From Ralstonia wenshanensis (GTDB taxonomy: Bacteria > Pseudomonadota > Gammaproteobacteria > Burkholderiales > Burkholderiaceae), in contig NZ_CP076412.1 in the NCBI RefSeq assembly GCF_021173085.1, positions 558,001 to 622,000 on the forward strand: DNA of 64,000 nucleotides, read 5' to 3'. This document shows positions 35,919 through 44,641 of this stretch, in pieces. The stretch's first letter is position 1; every line of letters starts with the position of its first letter. Below the pieces are notes generated by a model. The model did not search any database. It had not been told where the DNA came from and saw nothing but the letters and a program-made list of their open reading frames with translations. The position numbers were made by a program, and so were the translations under genes.

Positions 35919-37504
35919 GCGGCGCCTCCGGTAGTGGTGGACTGGGTGTTGGACTGGCTCGCGGGCACGTCGCCGCCGGCAATCACGTGGCACAGGTTGT
36001 CTTCCGTCACATCGGCGCCGGCCAGCTCGCCCACTTTCTTGCGATCGCGCAGGATCGCCAGCCGGTGGCTTACACGCAGCACTTCCGGCAGCTCGCTGGA
36101 GATGAACAGAATCGCCATGCCCTTGCGGCACTGCGCGGTCACCAGGTCCATGATGTCGAGCTTGGCGGCAATGTCGATGCCGCGCGTGGGCTCATCCAGG
36201 ATCAGCATGGCGGGGTCGGTCGCCAGCCAGCGCGCAAGCACGGCTTTCTGCTGGTTGCCGCCCGAGAGTTGGCCGATGGGCTTTTCAGCGTCGGGCGTCT
36301 TGATGCCGAGCTGGGCGATGTACTGGTCGGCAATCTCGCGCTGGCGTTTCTTGGGCAGATAGCGGAACAGCCCGCGCTTGGCCTGCAGCGCGAGGATGAT
36401 GTTCTCGCGAATCGACAGCTCGGCAATGATGCCCTCGGTCTTGCGGTCTTCCGGGCAGAAGCCGATGCCCTGGCGGATGGCGTCACGCGGCGAGCTGAAC
36501 TGGTGCGACTGGCCCTGCACGTTGATCGAGCCCGCGTCGTTGCGGTCGACACCGAACAGCAGCCGCGCGGTCTCGGTACGGCCCGAGCCCAGCAGGCCGC
36601 CCAGGCCCAGCACCTGCCCGGGGCGAACATCCAGATCGAGCGGCTGCACGACGCCACGGCGGCCCATGCCGCGCGCACTGAGGAATGCCGGCGCGGTATC
36701 GTCCACGGCCGGCACCTCGGAGCGCTCGAAGCGGCTCGCATCAATGTCGCGCCCGACCATCTTGTTGATCAGTTGCAGTTGCGGCAGATCGCGCGCGGCG
36801 TATTCGCCTTCCAGCCGGCCGTTGCGCAGCACGGTAATGCGGTCAGCAATCGCGTACGTCTGCTCCAGAAAATGCGTGACGAACAGCACGGCCATGCCGC
36901 GTGCCTTGAGCGTGCGGATGGCTGCGAACAGCCTGGCCACTTCATCGTCGTCCAGGCTCGAGGTGGGCTCGTCCAGGATCAGGATGCGCGCGTCGGTGGA
37001 GAGCGCACGCGCAATCGCCACCATCTGCTGAATGGCCACCGGATACAGCGACAACGGCAGCGTCACGTCGATGTGAATGTTCAGATCGGCCAGCAGCGCC
37101 TGTGCGGCGCGATTGGTGGCGCGCCAATCGATGCTGCCCATGCGCATGGGAAAGCGGCCGATGTGGATGTTCTCCGCCACGGTCAGGTTCGGGCAGAGGT
37201 TGACCTCCTGATACACCGTGCTGATACCGAGCTTCTGTGCCTCCAGCGGAGAGCCTGGAGCGATGGGCTGACCGCCTAGGACGATCTCGCCGGCATCGGG
37301 CGCTTCCACCCCCGTCAACACCTTGATGAGCGTCGATTTGCCGGCGCCGTTCTGCCCCATCAGGGCATGCACCTCACCGGGCAACAAGCGGAAATCGACC
37401 CCGGCCAGCGCCTGCACGCCGGGAAAATTCTTGCAGATGCCGCGCATGTGCAGCAGCGCGCCGCGTGCATCTGTCGCGGCGGGTTGATCAACGTGATCCG
37501 ACAT
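35915..37504 (-). CDS. ytfR: Sugar ABC transporter ATPase (YtfR-like)
   Basis: Protein of 529 aa with two tandem ATPase modules. Module one has Walker A GQNGAGKST and Walker B LILDEPTSSLD; module two has a degenerate Walker A (GLLGSGRTE) and [12 protein letters not shown] with LSGGNQQKA, as usual in this family, where the second site is often weak. Start set at the ATG with AGGTGA just upstream. It follows ytfQ by 118 bp, a space containing a strong hairpin. Confidence 0.85.
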   Translation of the reverse strand: MSDHVDQPAATDARGALLHMRGICKNFPGVQALAGVDFRLLPGEVHALMGQNGAGKSTLIKVLTGVEAPDAGEIVLGGQPIAPGSPLEAQKLGISTVYQEVNLCPNLTVAENIHIGRFPMRMGSIDWRATNRAAQALLADLNIHIDVTLPLSLYPVAIQQMVAIARALSTDARILILDEPTSSLDDDEVARLFAAIRTLKARGMAVLFVTHFLEQTYAIADRITVLRNGRLEGEYAARDLPQLQLINKMVGRDIDASRFERSEVPAVDDTAPAFLSARGMGRRGVVQPLDLDVRPGQVLGLGGLLGSGRTETARLLFGVDRNDAGSINVQGQSHQFSSPRDAIRQGIGFCPEDRKTEGIIAELSIRENIILALQAKRGLFRYLPKKRQREIADQYIAQLGIKTPDAEKPIGQLSGGNQQKAVLARWLATDPAMLILDEPTRGIDIAAKLDIMDLVTAQCRKGMAILFISSELPEVLRVSHRLAILRDRKKVGELAGADVTEDNLCHVIAGGDVPASQSNTQSTTTGGAA

Positions 37505-37530
37505 GGGTGTCACCTGTTAACGTGGCGCAG

Positions 37531-37565
37531 CCGGCAGGGCGAGTCACCGTAACCCGCCCTGCCGG
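37531..37565 (-). promoter_or_regulatory. 11-bp hairpin between ytfQ and ytfR
   Basis: CCGGCAGGGCG, 13 bases, CGCCCTGCCGG. A stable stem after the binding-protein gene with no T run is typical of ABC operons, where it protects the upstream mRNA so that binding protein exceeds ATPase and permeases. A similar one occurs at 56801-56831. Confidence 0.55.
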
Positions 37566-37622
37566 CATACTCCAGTTCAGCTAAGGGCTTGCGAACGCAA
37601 TTGAGTACGCAATACGCAGTAC

Positions 37623-38612
37623 TCAGTACTTGCGGTTCGGAAACTCCTTGGCCGCCACGTCCATCGGGAAGATGCCTTCCTTGGTGACGATGCGCTTGGG
37701 CACGGTCTTGCCCGCCAGCACGGCGCGCGCGGTATCCATCAGCTGCGGCCCGAGGAGCGGGCTGCATTCCACCGTCACGTTCAGCTTGCCGGCCATCATG
37801 GCTTCAAACGCGCCCTTCACGCCGTCGATGGAAATGATGGTGATGTCCTTGCCCGGCTTGAGCCCGGCCTCTTCAATGGCCTGGATGGCGCCGATGGCCA
37901 TGTCGTCGTTGTGCGCGAACAGCACGTTGATCTTCTTGCCCTCGGCCTTGAGGAAGGCTTCCATCACCTCCTTGCCCTTGGCGCGGGTGAAGTCGCCCGT
38001 TTGCGAGCGGATGATCTTGTAGTGCGGGTCGGCCTTGATGATTTCTTCAAAGCCGCGCTTGCGGTCGATGGCGGGCGCGGAGCCGACGGTGCCTTGCAGC
38101 TCGACGATGTTCACGTCGCCGCCCTTGGGCTTGACGTTTTCCAGCAGCCAGCGGCCCGCCTTGCGGCCTTCCTCGACGAAATCCGAACCGATGAACGTGG
38201 TGTAGAGCGAGGGGTCCTTGCTGTCGATACCCCGGTCGGTGAGGATGACCGGAATCTTGGCGGCCTTGGCCTCTTGCAGCACGGTGTCCCAACCAGATTC
38301 CACCACCGGAGAGAACGCAATGATGTCGACCTTCTGCGCGATGTACGAGCGGATCGCCTTGATCTGGTTTTCCTGCTTCTGCTGCGCGTCGGAGAACTTG
38401 AGGTTCACGCCCTGCGCCTTGGCCGTCGATTTGATGGATTCCGAATTGGCGGTGCGCCATTCGCTCTCTGCACCCACCTGGGCAAAGCCCATGGTGAACG
38501 ACTTGTCAGCCGCGTGAGCCGCTGTGGTCAAGCCCGTGGCCAGCAGCACACCGGCTGCGGCCAGGAAGGTCAACACGGTCCGTCTGGCGCTCGCAGCGCT
38601 CGTTTTTTCCAT
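37623..38612 (-). CDS. ytfQ: Sugar ABC transporter substrate-binding protein (YtfQ-like)
   Basis: Protein of 329 aa with a signal peptide (VLTFLAAAGVLLATGLTTAAHA) and the periplasmic-binding fold of the ribose/galactose group (MGFAQVGAESEWRTANSESI at the mature start, DIIAFSPVVESGWD, and NVLFAHNDDMAIGAIQA). Closest in pattern to YtfQ, which binds galactofuranose and galactose. First gene of the operon. Upstream lies the palindrome at 38797. Confidence 0.85.
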   Translation of the reverse strand: MEKTSAASARRTVLTFLAAAGVLLATGLTTAAHAADKSFTMGFAQVGAESEWRTANSESIKSTAKAQGVNLKFSDAQQKQENQIKAIRSYIAQKVDIIAFSPVVESGWDTVLQEAKAAKIPVILTDRGIDSKDPSLYTTFIGSDFVEEGRKAGRWLLENVKPKGGDVNIVELQGTVGSAPAIDRKRGFEEIIKADPHYKIIRSQTGDFTRAKGKEVMEAFLKAEGKKINVLFAHNDDMAIGAIQAIEEAGLKPGKDITIISIDGVKGAFEAMMAGKLNVTVECSPLLGPQLMDTARAVLAGKTVPKRIVTKEGIFPMDVAAKEFPNRKY

Positions 38613-38796
38613 CGTTTGTCTCCGTTATGGTGGAACGCAGCCGGAAACTGCCCCCGGGGCTGCGCACGTCGTCTTTGCAACGCGGTACACGAGTCAAACC
38701 CGGCATGTGGCGCCCGTCTTCCCTTGCCGGTGATTCGTGGTGAGCCATGGTATTGACAGCCTGACATGACCGTCTAATGTTTTTTTGGGGGTCAAG

Positions 38797-38816
38797 TGAT
38801 ATCCGTTTTGATATCA
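38797..38816. promoter_or_regulatory. Candidate operator upstream of ytfQ
   Basis: TGATATC-CGTTTT-GATATCA is a perfect seven-base inverted repeat. It lies in the 393-bp space between ytfQ and the divergent GntR gene, about 185 bp from ytfQ and next to a TTGACC -35-like element on the ytfQ strand. The binder is unknown; GntR at 39006 is one candidate. Confidence 0.45.
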
Positions 38817-39005
38817 GAGACACGTTTGCGCATCGTGCAGCGCACCAAAATCGCGCAAGGTGACGGCACCCGTGCGGCCCGTTCAGCCAGAACTGTGGCG
38901 GTGGCGCATGCCAAAAACCGAGCATGCATATCGAAAAAGCTTCGTTCCTCTGAATGCGGCTGCTTCTTAGACTGGGCGCACTTGTTATGACGAGTTCCGC
39001 GCCCG

Positions 39006-39791
39006 ATGACGACTCTCAATCTGCACCGCCAACCGGCTCCGCCGCTCTATGAGCGCATCAAGGGCACGCTGCGCGAGGGCATTCTCAGCGGCCACTACGC
39101 GCCGGCATCGCTGCTGCCTTCGGAAGCGGCGCTGGGCGAGCAGTTCAACGCCAGCCGCATCACCGTGCGTCAGGCATTGGCCGATCTGCAGAACGAAGGG
39201 CTGATCTTCCGCCGCCACGGGAAAGGCACGTTTGTGAGCCAGCCGAAGGCGTTCCAGAACGTGACGGCGCTGCAGGGCTTTGCCGAGGCGATGTCGGCAC
39301 AAGGTCACGCCATTCGCAATCGCGTGCTGAAGTTGCGGACCGTCCCCGCACCGACCGATGTGGCGCAGGCATTGCAACTGGCGCCCGGTACGGCCGTCAC
39401 GGAGTTGCATCGCGTGCGGTTGCTGGACCAGATGCCAGTTTCCCTTGAGGTGACGTGGCTGCCGGAAGCGCTGGGCAGCATCGTTGGCCGGGCGGACCTC
39501 GTCACGCGCGATGTGTTTCTTGTGCTGGAGCAGGACGCGGGCGTGGCGCTGGGCCATGCGACGTTGGCCATCGATGCAGCATCGGCCGATCACGCCACAG
39601 CCACGGCGCTCGACACAGGCGCAGGCGCGGCACTGCTGCGCGTGGAACGCCTGACGCATGACGCACGAGGCGCGCCCATCGACTTTGAGCGCCTCTATTT
39701 TCGCGGCGACGCCTTCCAGTACCGGCTCCGGCTGGATCGGCAGGTGGCGGCGCGTGCGCAATCCATCCTTCCCCTGCAAGGCACTGTATGA
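39006..39791 (+). CDS. GntR-family regulator (HutC subfamily)
   Basis: Protein of 261 aa. The N-terminal winged helix is typical (LPSEAALGEQFNASRITVRQ, ALADLQNEGLIFRRHGKGTF), followed by the UbiC/HutC-type ligand domain (AVTELHRVRLLDQMPVSLEV). Its stop overlaps the start of the flavoprotein gene (ATGA), so it is the first gene of the operon it probably controls. Ligand unknown. Confidence 0.88.
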   Translation: MTTLNLHRQPAPPLYERIKGTLREGILSGHYAPASLLPSEAALGEQFNASRITVRQALADLQNEGLIFRRHGKGTFVSQPKAFQNVTALQGFAEAMSAQGHAIRNRVLKLRTVPAPTDVAQALQLAPGTAVTELHRVRLLDQMPVSLEVTWLPEALGSIVGRADLVTRDVFLVLEQDAGVALGHATLAIDAASADHATATALDTGAGAALLRVERLTHDARGAPIDFERLYFRGDAFQYRLRLDRQVAARAQSILPLQGTV

Positions 39792-41512
39792 ACACGTTGG
39801 AACTGGACTACGACCTCGTCGTCGTGGGCGGCGGCACGGCCGGCCCGATGGCAGCCATCAAGGCAAAAGAGCGCAACCCCGCACTGCGTGTGCTGTTGAT
39901 CGACAAGGCGCATGTGAAGCGCAGCGGCGCCATCTCGATGGGCATGGACGGGCTGAACAATGCGATCATTCCCGGGCATGCCACGCCGGAGCAATACACG
40001 CGCGAGATCACGCTGGCCAACGATGGCATCGTCGATCAATCGGCCGTGTACGCGTATGCACAGCACAGCTTTGCCACCATCGAACAGCTCGACCGCTGGG
40101 GCGTGAAGTTCGAGAAGGACGAAACGGGCGACTACGCCGTCAAGAAAGTCCATCACATGGGAAGCTACGTGCTGCCGATGCCCGAGGGGCACGACATCAA
40201 GAAGGTGCTGTATCGGCAGCTCAGGCGTGCCCGGGTGGAGATCACGAACCGCATCGTCGTCACGCGTGTGCTGACGGATGCCGATGGCGCGGCCTGCGGC
40301 GTGCTCGGCTTCGATTGCCGCACGGCGGATTTCCTCGTGGTGCGCGCAAAGGCCGTGGTGCTGAGCTGCGGCGCCGCCGGGCGGCTTGGCCTGCCGGCCT
40401 CGGGCTACCTGATGGGCACGTACGAGAACCCCACCAACGCGGGCGATGGCTACGCGATGGCGTATCACGCGGGCGCGGAGCTTTCCAATCTGGAATGCTT
40501 CCAGATCAACCCGCTCATCAAGGATTACAACGGCCCCGCCTGCGCGTATGTAACCGGCCCGCTGGGCGGCTACACAGCCAACGCGCGCGGTGAACGCTTC
40601 ATCCAGTGCGACTACTGGAGTGGCCAGATGATGTGGGAGTTCTATCAGGAACTGCAGGGCGGCAAGGGACCGGTGTTTCTCAAGCTCGACCACCTGGCCG
40701 AAGAAACCATCCAGACCATCGAGACCATCCTGCACACCAACGAGCGCCCCAGCCGTGGCCGCTTCCATGCAGGGCGCGGCACCGATTACCGCACGCAGAT
40801 GGTGGAAATGCACATCTCGGAAATCGGCTTCTGCAGCGGGCACAGCGCCTCGGGCGTATACGTGAATGCGCGCGCGGAAACCACCGTGCCAGGCCTTTAC
40901 GCGGCGGGCGACATGGCCGCCGTGCCGCACAACTACATGCTCGGCGCGTTCACGTATGGCTGGTTTGCGGGGCAGAACGCGGCGGACTACATCGCCGGCC
41001 GGCAAGGCAGCGTCCGCCCCGATGGCGAACAGATCAAACGCGAACATGCGCGCATCTTTGCGCCGCTGCAACGCGATCACGGTCTGGCCCCCGCGCAGGT
41101 GGAATACAAGCTGCGCCGCATGGTGAACGATTACCTGCAGCCGCCCAAGGTCACGCGCAAGATGGAAATCGGCCTGCGCCGCTTCGACGAGATTGCCGAA
41201 GACATCACGCACCTGCACGCGCGCAACCCGCACGAGCTGATGCGCGCAATGGAAGTCAGCTTCATCCGCGATTGCGCTGAGATGGCCGCGCGCGCCTCGC
41301 TCTTCCGCACCGAGAGCCGCTGGGGCCTGTATCACCACCGCGTGGACTACCCCGAACGCGACGACGCCAACTGGTTCTGCCACACGCGCTTATACAAGGA
41401 CGCACATGGCGCCATGGCCAGCCGCAAGCAGGCTGTTGAACCGTACGTCATCCCTGTCGATGCGCTTGGCACCGATTCCTACGCGCAGATGCGCATTCCG
41501 AAGGCTGCATGA
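39788..41512 (+). CDS. FAD flavoprotein of the AprA/FrdA type
   Basis: Protein of 574 aa of the succinate dehydrogenase/fumarate reductase flavoprotein family, in pattern nearer to adenylylsulfate reductase subunit A. FAD binding begins at VVVGGGTAGPMAAIKAKE; other landmarks are SGAISMGMDGLNN, GLPASGYLMGTYENPTNAGDGY and WGLYHHRVDYPERDD. It probably passes electrons to or from the ferredoxin encoded next, with which it overlaps (ATGA). The sulfate-assimilation genes that go with true AprA are not nearby, so the substrate is unknown. Confidence 0.82.
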   Translation: MNTLELDYDLVVVGGGTAGPMAAIKAKERNPALRVLLIDKAHVKRSGAISMGMDGLNNAIIPGHATPEQYTREITLANDGIVDQSAVYAYAQHSFATIEQLDRWGVKFEKDETGDYAVKKVHHMGSYVLPMPEGHDIKKVLYRQLRRARVEITNRIVVTRVLTDADGAACGVLGFDCRTADFLVVRAKAVVLSCGAAGRLGLPASGYLMGTYENPTNAGDGYAMAYHAGAELSNLECFQINPLIKDYNGPACAYVTGPLGGYTANARGERFIQCDYWSGQMMWEFYQELQGGKGPVFLKLDHLAEETIQTIETILHTNERPSRGRFHAGRGTDYRTQMVEMHISEIGFCSGHSASGVYVNARAETTVPGLYAAGDMAAVPHNYMLGAFTYGWFAGQNAADYIAGRQGSVRPDGEQIKREHARIFAPLQRDHGLAPAQVEYKLRRMVNDYLQPPKVTRKMEIGLRRFDEIAEDITHLHARNPHELMRAMEVSFIRDCAEMAARASLFRTESRWGLYHHRVDYPERDDANWFCHTRLYKDAHGAMASRKQAVEPYVIPVDALGTDSYAQMRIPKAA

Positions 41513-41781
41513 CCATGCAACAGACGACCGTTCATTTCACCCATACGCCGCACGACATCGCCTCGCGCAGCAGCGCGCCCGTCACCATCGACGAAGCCAA
41601 GTGCATTGCCGACAAGGGCTGCACCGTGTGCGTCGACGTCTGCCCGCTCGACCTGCTCGCCATCGACCTGACCAAGGGCAAGGCCTTCATGCAATTCGAC
41701 GAATGCTGGTACTGCATGCCCTGCGAGCAGGATTGCCCGACCGGCGCGGTGAAGGTCGACATCCCGTATCTGCTGCGTTGA
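41509..41781 (+). CDS. 4Fe-4S ferredoxin, AprB-like
   Basis: Protein of 90 aa with two clusters: CIADKGCTVCVDVCP and CWYCMPCEQDCP. This is the dicluster pattern of the AprB-like partner of the flavoprotein. The start ATG overlaps the flavoprotein stop; a second ATG two codons on is possible. It lies 7 bp before the HEAT gene. Confidence 0.85.
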   Translation: MTMQQTTVHFTHTPHDIASRSSAPVTIDEAKCIADKGCTVCVDVCPLDLLAIDLTKGKAFMQFDECWYCMPCEQDCPTGAVKVDIPYLLR

Positions 41782-41788
41782 GGTGGCA

Positions 41789-42748
41789 ATGACGACAACC
41801 CTCCTGGCGCGCCTGCACGACGCAGACGCCGCCACCCGCCGCATCGCCCTCCTCCAGCTTGCAGATGAAGAGGATGCCGACGCCCTTCCCGATGTGATCA
41901 CGCTACTTGCGCAGGACCCCTCGCCGGAAGTCCGCCTGGAAGCCGCGCGCATCCTGGCGACGTGGGAACAGCCGGTTACGGTAGCCGCACTCGCCCGCGC
42001 GTTGGAAGACGTGGATGGCACCGTGCGTGAGGCCGCGGCAATCGGCATCGCGGATTTGAAATCGCCCGACTCGGCACCCGCGCTGCTGCCTTACGTGGAA
42101 CACGCAAGCGCCTTTGTACGCGCCGCTGCGTTGCGCGGGCTGCGTGAGTTGCGCGTGCCTGCAAGCGAAGCGCCCGCACTGCACGCTCTGCAAGACGCCG
42201 ACGCCGCCGTGCGCCGCGAGGCCGTTGCAGTGCTCGGCTGGCGCAAGCATGTGGGCGCATTGCCTGCGCTGGCGGAACGCGCACGTCATGACGCGGATGT
42301 CGACGTGCGCCGTGCCGCAGTCGGCGCGCTCGGCCTTGCGACCGATGCCGCCGTGCTGCCCGCGCTGCTCGATGCGCTGCACGACACCGCCTGGCGCGTG
42401 CGTGAGGAGAGCGCCAACACGCTCGGCAAGCTGCGGGCGCTCGCTCCCGATGCGCATGTCACGCAGGCTTTGGTCGAGGCGCTGGCCGACGCGTATTGGC
42501 AAGTTCGCTTGCAAGCAGCCCGCGCGCTTGGCCGTTGGCGCGCTGCGCATGCTGTTGACGTGCTTGCCGCGTTGCTCACGCACCCGATCAGCAATCTGCG
42601 CAAGGAAGCCGCGCTCGCCTTGGGCGAAATCGGCGAAGCCGCTGCCCTGCCCGCGCTGCACAGCGCAGAAGCCGACAGCGATCCGGAGGTCGTCAAGGCC
42701 GTGCGGATCGCATTGACACAGATCGAGAGCGCCCGTGCTGCCGCCTGA
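41789..42748 (+). CDS. HEAT-repeat protein
   Basis: Protein of 319 aa made of about ten HEAT or PBS-lyase-type helical repeats of 30 residues (for example DPSPEVRLEAARILATW and DADVDVRRAAVGALGLA). Such repeats usually hold partners together, so it may dock the flavoprotein and ferredoxin. I set the start at ATG 41789, preceded by GAGGTGG; a GTG two codons earlier is possible. It overlaps the DUF971 gene by 14 bp. Confidence 0.8.
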   Translation: MTTTLLARLHDADAATRRIALLQLADEEDADALPDVITLLAQDPSPEVRLEAARILATWEQPVTVAALARALEDVDGTVREAAAIGIADLKSPDSAPALLPYVEHASAFVRAAALRGLRELRVPASEAPALHALQDADAAVRREAVAVLGWRKHVGALPALAERARHDADVDVRRAAVGALGLATDAAVLPALLDALHDTAWRVREESANTLGKLRALAPDAHVTQALVEALADAYWQVRLQAARALGRWRAAHAVDVLAALLTHPISNLRKEAALALGEIGEAAALPALHSAEADSDPEVVKAVRIALTQIESARAAA

Positions 42749-43028
42749 GCGCATCGACAACGACATCGCACAAGGCCGGCTGCGGCTGCACTGGGCAGAT
42801 GCCGTCGTCACACTCGACCACGCGGCGTTGCGCGGGGCGTGCCGCTGCGCGGAGTGCCAGTTCAAGCGCCATCACGGCACGCCGATCAACGTGCCGGCCG
42901 CCGTGCGCGTTACCGCCGTCGAGCCCGCTGGTTACGGCGTGCAACTGGTGTTCAGCGATGGGCATGCGCGCGGCATCTATCCGTGGGCGTATCTGGCGGA
43001 GTTGGCCGCAACTGCAGCGCCGGGCTGA
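42735..43028 (+). CDS. DUF971 protein
   Basis: Protein of 97 aa with the DUF971 (gamma-butyrobetaine-hydroxylase-like N-terminal) fold: LHWADAVVTLDHAALRGACRCAECQ, GYGVQLVFSDGHARGIYPWAYL. The CxCxxC-like cysteines may bind metal. Last gene of the operon, overlapping the HEAT gene. Function unknown, though related domains occur in iron-sulfur and carrier-protein contexts. Confidence 0.82.
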   Translation: MLPPERIDNDIAQGRLRLHWADAVVTLDHAALRGACRCAECQFKRHHGTPINVPAAVRVTAVEPAGYGVQLVFSDGHARGIYPWAYLAELAATAAPG

Positions 43029-43048
43029 CGTTGGCGGCCTCGCATCCA

Positions 43049-43612
43049 TCAGAAGTTGCCGAACCTACCAATCCAGGCGGCGGCGCCTTTGCTGTGCCCC
43101 TTGATTGCCGCATCCAGTTCAGCGCGCGTAAGCCCATTGGGCAGCGCGTCCGGCGCCAGATCGGTGGCGATCAGCACAAAGACGTAGTGGTGCATGCCCG
43201 TGCCCTTGGGCGGACACGGCCCAAGGTACGCTGGCTTGCCGATGGCGTTCTGGCCCATGCGCAAGGCACCGCCGGTGCCGGCACCTTCCGGCAGGCTCGT
43301 CTGCGTAGCGGGAATGCCATAGACCATCCAGTGGTTCACGCCCAGGCCACCGGCGCCCTGCGGGTCGGTTGCGATCAGCACGAGGCTGTTGGTGCCGGCC
43401 GGCACGTTGGACCAGTGCAGCGGCGGCGAGACGTTCTCGCCCGTGCAATTGGCGTTGGCCGGGTTCTTCCCGGCGTATTTGCGGTCCATGACGCCGTTGT
43501 CGGCAAAGGCAGACGATTCGACGGTGAACGTGGTATCGGCCTGCGCATACACGTGCGGCACGGCAGACAGGCACGCCAGCGACAACAACGCGCGAAACAG
43601 GGTTGGCTTCAA
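43049..43612 (-). CDS. Exported PEBP-family protein (YbhB/YbcL type)
   Basis: Protein of 187 aa with a signal peptide (FRALLSLACLSAVPHVYA) and PEBP motifs: NVSPPLHWSNVPAGTNSL, ATDPQGAGG and GTGMHHYVFVLIAT. It resembles the copy at 9496-10077 in layout but differs in detail, so it is a paralogue and not a recent duplicate. Periplasmic; ligand unknown. It converges with the DUF971 gene. Confidence 0.85.
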   Translation of the reverse strand: MKPTLFRALLSLACLSAVPHVYAQADTTFTVESSAFADNGVMDRKYAGKNPANANCTGENVSPPLHWSNVPAGTNSLVLIATDPQGAGGLGVNHWMVYGIPATQTSLPEGAGTGGALRMGQNAIGKPAYLGPCPPKGTGMHHYVFVLIATDLAPDALPNGLTRAELDAAIKGHSKGAAAWIGRFGNF

Positions 43613-43790
43613 GGCAGGTCTCCTGGCAGGAAAGACAGCGAACGGGCATCACAATACGCGAATGCGCCGCCCGCGCGCAGGGGCACAGCCGCACAGAGGG
43701 TCGTCAGATTGCCGTGCGACAATACCGCGCCCCAGCGCGCCGCGTTCGCCGCGCGCTTTTGCCAGACCTGACCATAGGAGAACCGGACGC

Positions 43791-44351
43791 ATGTTCGGCG
43801 ATATCACGCGTTTTCTGCTCGACACGATCTTCTCGCTCTTTGGCGCAGCACTGCTGTTGCGCGCCTGGACGCAAGCGGTGCGGCTGTCGCCGCGCAATCC
43901 GCTGTCGCAGGCCATCTTCCAGTTGACCGGCTGGCTGGTGCACCCGCTGCGCCGGGTGATTCCGGCCACGGGCTATATCGATTGGTCGTCGCTGGTGGCA
44001 GCCTATGCCACGGCGCTTGTGTATCTGTTCCTGCTGCTGGCATCGGTGGGCGTGAGCCCGATGGCGCTCGTGCCGATGGGCTTTGTGGCGGCGCTCTTTA
44101 CGGTGCTCAAGTGGGCGTTCAACGTGCTGGTGTGGGTGACCATTGCTTCGGCCGTCCTGTCATGGATGGGGCCGGCGTCGCCCATGGGCGCGGTGCTCAA
44201 CACGCTGGTCGACCCGCTGTTGCGCCCGATCCGCCGCGTAGTGCCCCCGCTGGGCGGGCGGCTGGATCTGTCTCCGCTGATCCTGCTGGTGATTGCGCAG
44301 GTGATCGTGATCGCGCTGTCGCATCTGTCGCTCTCGCCATTGTTCATGTGA
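43791..44351 (+). CDS. yggT: YggT-family membrane protein
   Basis: Protein of 186 aa with two tandem YggT domains, each with two or three hydrophobic helices and a conserved PLRR turn (VHPLRRVIP, DPLLRPIRRVVPPLGG). The family is linked to osmotic or cell-envelope homeostasis and is often near proC or division genes, but not here. Start set at MFGDITRFL with GGAG upstream. Confidence 0.88.
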   Translation: MFGDITRFLLDTIFSLFGAALLLRAWTQAVRLSPRNPLSQAIFQLTGWLVHPLRRVIPATGYIDWSSLVAAYATALVYLFLLLASVGVSPMALVPMGFVAALFTVLKWAFNVLVWVTIASAVLSWMGPASPMGAVLNTLVDPLLRPIRRVVPPLGGRLDLSPLILLVIAQVIVIALSHLSLSPLFM

Positions 44352-44423
44352 GCGCGGCACGGGGCTTGCTCGACTGAGGGATATGCCGGCCGCGGCATCT
44401 GGCCGGCGACTCAGGAGGACATC

Positions 44424-44606
44424 ATGAACGCATGGAAAACAGCGCTGGTGTGCGCAATTGCCGTGCTGGCGCCGACGCTCACCGCGTGTACGGCAGGTGG
44501 TGCAGTGGCAGGCGGGGTGGCCGGCCACGAACTCACGCATAGCACGGCCGGAACGATCGGGGGTGCCGCAGCAGGCGCCGTCATCGGCCACGAGCTGAGC
44601 AAGTAA
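44424..44606 (+). CDS. Small glycine-zipper lipoprotein
   Basis: Protein of 60 aa with a signal ending LTACT, a likely lipobox cysteine (position 22), then a glycine-zipper repeat (AGGVAGHEL, IGGAAAGAVIGHEL). Such proteins insert in the outer membrane or envelope. AGGAGG precedes the ATG and a terminator follows. Confidence 0.8.
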   Translation: MNAWKTALVCAIAVLAPTLTACTAGGAVAGGVAGHELTHSTAGTIGGAAAGAVIGHELSK

Positions 44607-44618
44607 ACAAAACACCAC

Positions 44619-44641
44619 AGCGGCTGACCAGCCGCTTTTTT
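44619..44641 (+). terminator. Intrinsic terminator after the lipoprotein gene
   Basis: AGCGGCTG-AC-CAGCCGCT followed by six T, 12 bp after the stop. The GlxA-type gene converges on it from the other strand. Confidence 0.75.

Noticed and set aside
39788-41781. True dissimilatory APS reductase AprAB
   Set aside because: The pair resembles it in pattern, but no sat, qmo or dsr genes are present and the operon context differs.
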